Shown piece by piece: positions 59,885 to 64,000 of a stretch of 64,000 bases of DNA. The notes beneath the pieces were generated by a model. The model was not told the DNA's origin, ran no database searches, and saw only the letters and a list, made by a program, of their open reading frames with translations. This DNA is from Streptomyces sp. NBC_00654 (GTDB lineage: Bacteria; Actinomycetota; Actinomycetes; Streptomycetales; Streptomycetaceae). Every line of letters starts with the position of its first letter. Position 1 is the stretch's first letter. The stretch covers positions 1,178,001 to 1,242,000 of the forward strand of contig NZ_JAPEOB010000001.1 in the NCBI RefSeq assembly GCF_026341775.1, written 5' to 3'. The position numbers and the translations under genes were made by a program.

Positions 59885-61126
59885 GTGAGCGAGAGCAGCG
59901 CGGGGGACGTGGCGGCGGCGACGGCCGCCGCGGCGGCAGGCTGGCGCCGGGCGGGCATCGCGGGCGCCGCGATAGGAGTCATCGCGGCGGGCGCGGCGGC
60001 CGGGGTCGCGGTCGAGCGGCTCACCGTGGGCCGGGGCATGCGGAAGAAGGCCCGCCTCGCGCTGGACGCCACCGGCCCCTACGGCTCGCTGCGCGGCATG
60101 CCGGGGCGGGCGCTCGCGGACGACGGGACCGAGCTGTACTACGAGGTCGACGAGACCGAGCCCCCCGCCCCGGCGGAGGCGGCGGGCGAGGGCGGCGCCG
60201 GCTCGCGGCGGCGACGGCTCTTCGGGCGGAAGGCTCCCGTACCGGTCACCGTCGTCTTCAGCCACGGCTACTGCCTCAGCCAGGACTCCTGGCACTTCCA
60301 GCGGGCGGCGCTGCGCGGCCTGGTGCGCACGGTCCACTGGGACCAGCGCAGCCACGGCCGGTCGGAGCGCGGCCGGGCCCAGGCCGACGGCGTACCGGTC
60401 GGCATCGACCAGCTCGGCCGCGATCTGAAGGCGGTCATCGACGCGGCGGCTCCCGAGGGCCGGCTCGTCCTGGTCGGGCATTCGATGGGCGGCATGACGA
60501 TGATGGCGCTCGCCGACCAGTACCCGGCGCTGATCCGGGACCGGGTGGCCGCCGTCGCGTTCGTCGGCACATCGAGCGGGAAGCTCGGCGAGGTGAGCTT
60601 CGGGCTGCCGGTGGCGGGTGTGAACGCGGTGCGCCGGGTGCTGCCCGGGGTGCTGAAGGCGCTCGGCTCGCAGGCGGAGCTGGTGGAGCGGGGGCGGCGG
60701 GCGACGGCCGACCTCTTCGCGGGGCTGATCAAGCGGTACTCGTTCGGATCGCGCGACGTGGACCCGGCGGTGTCGCGGTTCGCCGAGCGGCTGATCGAGT
60801 CCACCCCGATCGATGTGGTCGCCGAGTTCTATCCCGCCTTCACCGAACACGACAAGAGCGGGGCGCTGCCCGCCTTCCGCGACCTCCCGGTGCTGATCCT
60901 GGCGGGCGACAAGGACCTGGTCACGCCCAGTTCGCACAGCGAGGCCATCGCGGACGTGCTGCCGGACGCCGAGCTGGTGATCGTGCCGGACGCGGGGCAC
61001 CTGGTGATGCTGGAGCACCCGGAGACCGTCACCGACCGTCTCGCCGACCTGCTGGTACGGATCGGGGCGGTGCCTGCGGCTAACGTTGGCGAACATGGAA
61101 GCACCGCACAACAGCCCGGCCGCTGA
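59885..61126 (+). CDS. Membrane-anchored alpha/beta hydrolase
   Basis: 413 residues from GTG 59885. An N-terminal hydrophobic helix (AGIAGAAIGVIAAGAAAGVAV) acts as anchor. The hydrolase fold starts at about 120: VVFSHGYCLSQDSWHFQR (oxyanion HG), VLVGHSMGGMTMMALA (Ser nucleophile), LILAGDKDLVTPSSHS (Asp) and IVPDAGHLVMLEHPE (His). It sits between alr and tsaE in many Streptomyces and overlaps tsaE by 32 bases. The substrate is unknown. Confidence 0.9.
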   Translation: MSESSAGDVAAATAAAAAGWRRAGIAGAAIGVIAAGAAAGVAVERLTVGRGMRKKARLALDATGPYGSLRGMPGRALADDGTELYYEVDETEPPAPAEAAGEGGAGSRRRRLFGRKAPVPVTVVFSHGYCLSQDSWHFQRAALRGLVRTVHWDQRSHGRSERGRAQADGVPVGIDQLGRDLKAVIDAAAPEGRLVLVGHSMGGMTMMALADQYPALIRDRVAAVAFVGTSSGKLGEVSFGLPVAGVNAVRRVLPGVLKALGSQAELVERGRRATADLFAGLIKRYSFGSRDVDPAVSRFAERLIESTPIDVVAEFYPAFTEHDKSGALPAFRDLPVLILAGDKDLVTPSSHSEAIADVLPDAELVIVPDAGHLVMLEHPETVTDRLADLLVRIGAVPAANVGEHGSTAQQPGR

Positions 61127-61628
61127 GACGTCCCCGGGCACAGAGGTTCCCGTCACGGTACGGATCGCCGTCGAGTCCCCCGAGCAGATGGGGGAGCTGG
61201 GCCGACGCCTCGCCCGTGTCGTGGCCCCCGGCGACCTGGTCATGCTCACCGGCGAACTGGGCGCCGGGAAGACGACACTGACCCGGGGGCTCGGCGAGGG
61301 CCTCGGGGTGCGCGGCGCCGTCACGTCCCCCACCTTCGTGATCGCCCGGGTCCACCCGTCCCTGGGGACGGGTCCGGCGCTGGTCCACGTCGACGCCTAC
61401 CGCCTGGGCGGCGGGCTCGACGAGATGGAGGACCTGGACCTCGATGTATCGCTGCCGGATTCGGTGGTGGTCGTGGAGTGGGGCGACGGCAAGGTCGAGG
61501 ACCTGTCGGAGGACCGGCTCCAGGTGTTCATCGACCGGGCGGTCGGCGACACGGACGACGAGCGGCGCGAGGTGACGCTGGTGGGCATCGGGGCGCGCTG
61601 GGCGGGGCTGCGGGCGGAGCTGGCGTAG
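61095..61628 (+). CDS. tsaE: tRNA threonylcarbamoyladenosine biosynthesis ATPase TsaE
   Basis: 177 residues from ATG 61095, within the 3' end of the hydrolase gene. Walker A MLTGELGAGKTTLTRGLGEGLGVRGAVTSPTFVIARVH and the HVDAYRLGGGLDEMEDLDLDVSLPDSVVVVEWGD region are complete. TsaE is the ATPase of the t6A-forming complex (with TsaB and TsaD, usually downstream but absent here). GAACATGG context is weak in ribosome-binding sequence. Confidence 0.95.
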   Translation: MEAPHNSPAAETSPGTEVPVTVRIAVESPEQMGELGRRLARVVAPGDLVMLTGELGAGKTTLTRGLGEGLGVRGAVTSPTFVIARVHPSLGTGPALVHVDAYRLGGGLDEMEDLDLDVSLPDSVVVVEWGDGKVEDLSEDRLQVFIDRAVGDTDDERREVTLVGIGARWAGLRAELA

Positions 61629-61804
61629 AGCGGGGCGCCGGGGCGCGTACGGGCGGGCGGCCGGAGCGCGGCCGGGCCGGAGCGCGCACGGGCCGGGGCG
61701 CGTACGGGCCCGGCGTACTGACGGGGGAGGGGAGCGCCCGACCGGTGCCGTGGGCCCGCTCAGTAGTCTGAACCCCGTTCGGCACTGATCTCGGGGGACA
61801 TCGC

Positions 61805-62755
61805 ATGGAACACCTACGCCAGGACGACCCTGCCCGGATCGGGCCGTACGTCCCGCTGGCCGCGCTGGACGCCCGGGACAGCGGCCGCCCCGTCCCCGAC
61901 CGCCGCTATCTCGCCCGCGCGGCCGACGGCGACCGCACCGTCCTCGTCTGTGTCCCGCGCCCCGACGCCGACCCGGCGCGGTGGGCCGAGGAGGCGCGGC
62001 AGGCGCTCCGGCTGTCCGTACCGCGCTTCCTCCCGGTAGCGGAGGCGGCGTACGACCCGGCCGGACTCCCCTGGTACGCGGCGCCCTACACACCCGTCCT
62101 GCCCCTCCCCGCCGCGCTGGCGGCCCACGGGGGACCGCTGCCGGAACGATTCGTCCGTGCCCTCGGGGCGGCCCTGGCGGACGCCCTCGCGGTGGCCCAC
62201 GCCCAGGGGGTGACCCATGCCGGGGTGTCCCCGTCGGCCGTCCTGCTCACGGCGGACGGGCCGTGGCTGGCCGGATTCGGCGCGGTGCGCGCGGCGGGGC
62301 CCGACGGCACGGCGCGCGTGGGCCCGGCCGCTTCGGAGCCCGGCGGCCTCGCCCCGGAGCAGCTCACGGGCGGCCGCCCGCGCCCCCTCGGTGATGTGTA
62401 CGGGCTGGGAGCGGTGCTCTCGTACGCGAGCACCGGTCATGTGGTGCCCGAGAGCGCGGAACTGCCCGCCGCCCTGCGCCCGTTGATCACCGCCTGTCTG
62501 GCCCGCGACCCGGCCGCCCGCCCGGACGCGGCACGCCTCGCCGCCGGACTGGGAGCGGGGGCCGCGGGCTTCCCGGGGCCGGGGACAGGCGCGGGTACCG
62601 GGCCGGGGCCGGGGGCGCCCGAGGCCACCGTGCTCGACGCCGCCTTCCCCGTACCGCTGCCCGCGCGGGTCGTCGCCGAGCTCGTCCGGCAGTCCGCCGC
62701 GGCCCTCGCGGCCGGGCTTCCCCTGTCCACCACCGTTCCTACCGCCCGGGGCTGA
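61805..62755 (+). CDS. Pseudokinase-like protein
   Basis: 316 residues. The fold follows Ser/Thr kinases: AALADALAVAHAQGVTHAGVSPSAVLLTADGPWLAGFGAVRAAG...GGLAPEQLTGGRPRPLGDVYGLGAVLSY. The HRDLKPxN loop is HAGVSPSAV and the DFG is GFG; the glycine loop and VAxK lysine are missing. So it cannot phosphorylate conventionally. It lies six bases upstream of an active-looking kinase and may regulate it. The C-terminal 90 residues are Gly/Pro/Ala-rich. Confidence 0.85.
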   Translation: MEHLRQDDPARIGPYVPLAALDARDSGRPVPDRRYLARAADGDRTVLVCVPRPDADPARWAEEARQALRLSVPRFLPVAEAAYDPAGLPWYAAPYTPVLPLPAALAAHGGPLPERFVRALGAALADALAVAHAQGVTHAGVSPSAVLLTADGPWLAGFGAVRAAGPDGTARVGPAASEPGGLAPEQLTGGRPRPLGDVYGLGAVLSYASTGHVVPESAELPAALRPLITACLARDPAARPDAARLAAGLGAGAAGFPGPGTGAGTGPGPGAPEATVLDAAFPVPLPARVVAELVRQSAAALAAGLPLSTTVPTARG

Positions 62756-62761
62756 CGGCCG

Positions 62762-64000
62762 ATGTTCTCTCCGCTCACCCACGACGACCCGCACTCCCTC
62801 GGCGGCCACCGCCCCCTCGCCCGGCTCGGCGGCGGCGGCATGGGCACCGTCTATCTGGCCCGCTCCGGCGGCGGGCGCACCGTGGCCCTGAAGACGATGC
62901 ACGCCCGCATCGCGTCCGACCCCGCCTTCCGTACCCGCTTCCGGCTGGAGACCGAGGCCGCCCGCGTCATCGGACCCGTCCACGGCGCCAGGGTCTTCGA
63001 GGCCGACCCCGCCGCCGAAACCCCCTGGCTGGCAACGGAGTACGTCCTCGGCCCACCGCTCGACGAGGCGGTGCGGCTCGCCGGGCCCCTGCCCGAAGCG
63101 GCGGTACGGGCCCTGGGCGCCCTGCTGTGCGCGGCCCTGACCCAGCTGCACCTGTCGGGCGTCGTCCACCGTGACCTCAAGCCGTCCAACATCATGCTCA
63201 CGGCGGACGGCCCCAAGGTGATCGACTTCGGCATCGCCCGCGCCCTCGGGGACGAGCGGCTGACCCGTACCGGAGCGGCCGCCGGTACGCCCGCGTACAT
63301 GTCCCCGGAACAGGCCACCGGCCAGGAACACACCTCGGCCGGTGATGTGTTCGCCCTCGCGGGGGTGCTCACCTGGGCCGCGAGCGGACGCGGTCCCTTC
63401 GGCTCCGGTCTGCCCGCGGACCTGCTCTACCGGGTCCGTTACACCACCCCCGACCTCACCGGCGTGCCCGCGGCCCTGGTTCCCGTGCTGGCCCGCTGCC
63501 TGAGCAAGGACCCGGCCGGCCGGCCCGCCACCACGGCGCTCGCGGCCGAACTCGCCCCGCCCGCAGGTCACTTCGCCGACCAGCTGCCCGAGGCCCTGCT
63601 CATGGAGATGGCCCGTCGCGCGGCGGCGGTCTGGGCCGTCACCCCCCACCGCCTGCCACCGCCCGCCGGACACGAGCACGAGCACGGCCCCGGTCCCGGG
63701 CACGAGCACGGCCGCGGTCCCGCGCTCGCCGGGACGGCCGCGGACGGGGCGAAGTCCGGCATGTCCCGCCGCCGGGTGCTCGCCCTGGGAGGTGCCGGAC
63801 TGCTCGGCGCGGCCGGGGTGGCGGCGGGGGCCCGGTATCTGACGGGGGCCGACGACGACGGCCCGGAGAAGGGCGCCGCCGGCCGGACCCCCTCCAAGGG
63901 CCCCGCCTGGGACCAGCTCTGGCAGGTGCGGGCCGACTACGGGATCAGCCCCCGCGTACCACCGGCTCCGCTCCTCCTGGAAAAGCTCGTCGTGGTCGCC
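62762..64000 (+). CDS. Serine/threonine protein kinase (3' truncated by window)
   Basis: ATG 62762, 413 residues to the window end. The kinase has LARLGGGGMGTVYLARSGGGRTVALKTM (Gly loop, Lys), VVHRDLKPSNIMLTADGPKVIDFGIARALG and AAGTPAYMSPEQATGQEHTSAGDVFALAGVL. A His/Gly linker follows kinase residues 1-285. Then a twin-arginine-like SRRRVLALGGAGLLGAAGVAAGARYL helix precedes the start of an extracytoplasmic domain that runs off the edge, probably PQQ/beta-propeller. It is coupled to the pseudokinase upstream. Confidence 0.93.
   Translation, partial: MFSPLTHDDPHSLGGHRPLARLGGGGMGTVYLARSGGGRTVALKTMHARIASDPAFRTRFRLETEAARVIGPVHGARVFEADPAAETPWLATEYVLGPPLDEAVRLAGPLPEAAVRALGALLCAALTQLHLSGVVHRDLKPSNIMLTADGPKVIDFGIARALGDERLTRTGAAAGTPAYMSPEQATGQEHTSAGDVFALAGVLTWAASGRGPFGSGLPADLLYRVRYTTPDLTGVPAALVPVLARCLSKDPAGRPATTALAAELAPPAGHFADQLPEALLMEMARRAAAVWAVTPHRLPPPAGHEHEHGPGPGHEHGRGPALAGTAADGAKSGMSRRRVLALGGAGLLGAAGVAAGARYLTGADDDGPEKGAAGRTPSKGPAWDQLWQVRADYGISPRVPPAPLLLEKLVVVA

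Noticed and set aside
58397..61333. 978-codon minus-strand open frame opposite alr, hydrolase and tsaE
   Set aside because: It is the antisense shadow of three confidently identified plus-strand genes; high GC keeps stop codons rare in this frame.

Overview
This is a high-GC actinomycete chromosome segment, almost certainly Streptomyces. Most genes end in G/C at third positions and use GTG or TTG starts or GTGA/ATGA overlaps. It carries the XRE(DUF5753)-DUF397 pair, HAAS/PadR, ECF42-YCII and SigJ-type modules common in that genus. The left two thirds (1-50 kb) is accessory and rich in mobile DNA. The right end (about 52.7-64 kb) is a conserved housekeeping block.

Layout. 1-11.7 kb: end of an MFS transporter, several orphan hypotheticals, an IS630-family element with a frameshifted transposase that cut a pentapeptide-repeat gene, two adjacent DUF4279-like genes, an ECF42 sigma/YCII pair, and a TetR/nitroreductase pair with two operator-like palindromes between them. 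11.7-13.7 kb: a 2-kb IS630-family element carrying a passenger gene in the transposase operon, inserted at a CTAG that forms the stop codons of two convergent genes. 13.7-21.7 kb: a four-gene minus-strand cluster divergent from XRE-DUF397, a duplicated DUF397 segment flanking an IS701 remnant and a HAAS/PadR pair, then a CocE/NonD-type hydrolase and a DUF2185-like gene.

22.0-39.7 kb is a nested accessory island. A VOC (glyoxalase-fold) gene appears to be split, with its body at 22.07-22.4 kb and a matching C-terminal tail at 39.65-39.72 kb. Between them lie a GntR gene, an operon of very small overlapping genes leading into a radical-SAM gene, a divergent XRE-TPR regulator, a P27-type terminase small subunit and an HNH nuclease. 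The radical-SAM gene is itself split by an 8.5-kb element. That element has three overlapping tyrosine-recombinase genes plus a TnpC/DUF6262-like gene (RIT/Tn554-like) and inserted inside the conserved GGE motif codons. A second passenger-bearing insertion sequence (IS5 family, 1.34 kb, with an antisense 134-aa gene) and an odd tRNA-like gene lie near the right edge. No conjugation, replication or excision genes were seen, so the island looks like a decayed prophage or integrative element.

39.9-52.5 kb: ordinary accessory genes (alpha/beta hydrolase, SDR/HxlR pair, SigJ-like factor with a Gly-rich repeat tail, GNAT, IMPase-like protein, cytochrome P450, a second YCII-ECF42 pair) and a clean IS5-family insertion with a TTA target duplication. 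52.7-64 kb: secreted M14 carboxypeptidase, then glmS, acpS, nnrD, DUF488, alr, alpha/beta hydrolase, tsaE, a pseudokinase and a Ser/Thr kinase that runs off the end. These genes make amino-sugar precursors, D-alanine and activated carrier proteins, repair NAD(P)H hydrates and modify tRNA.
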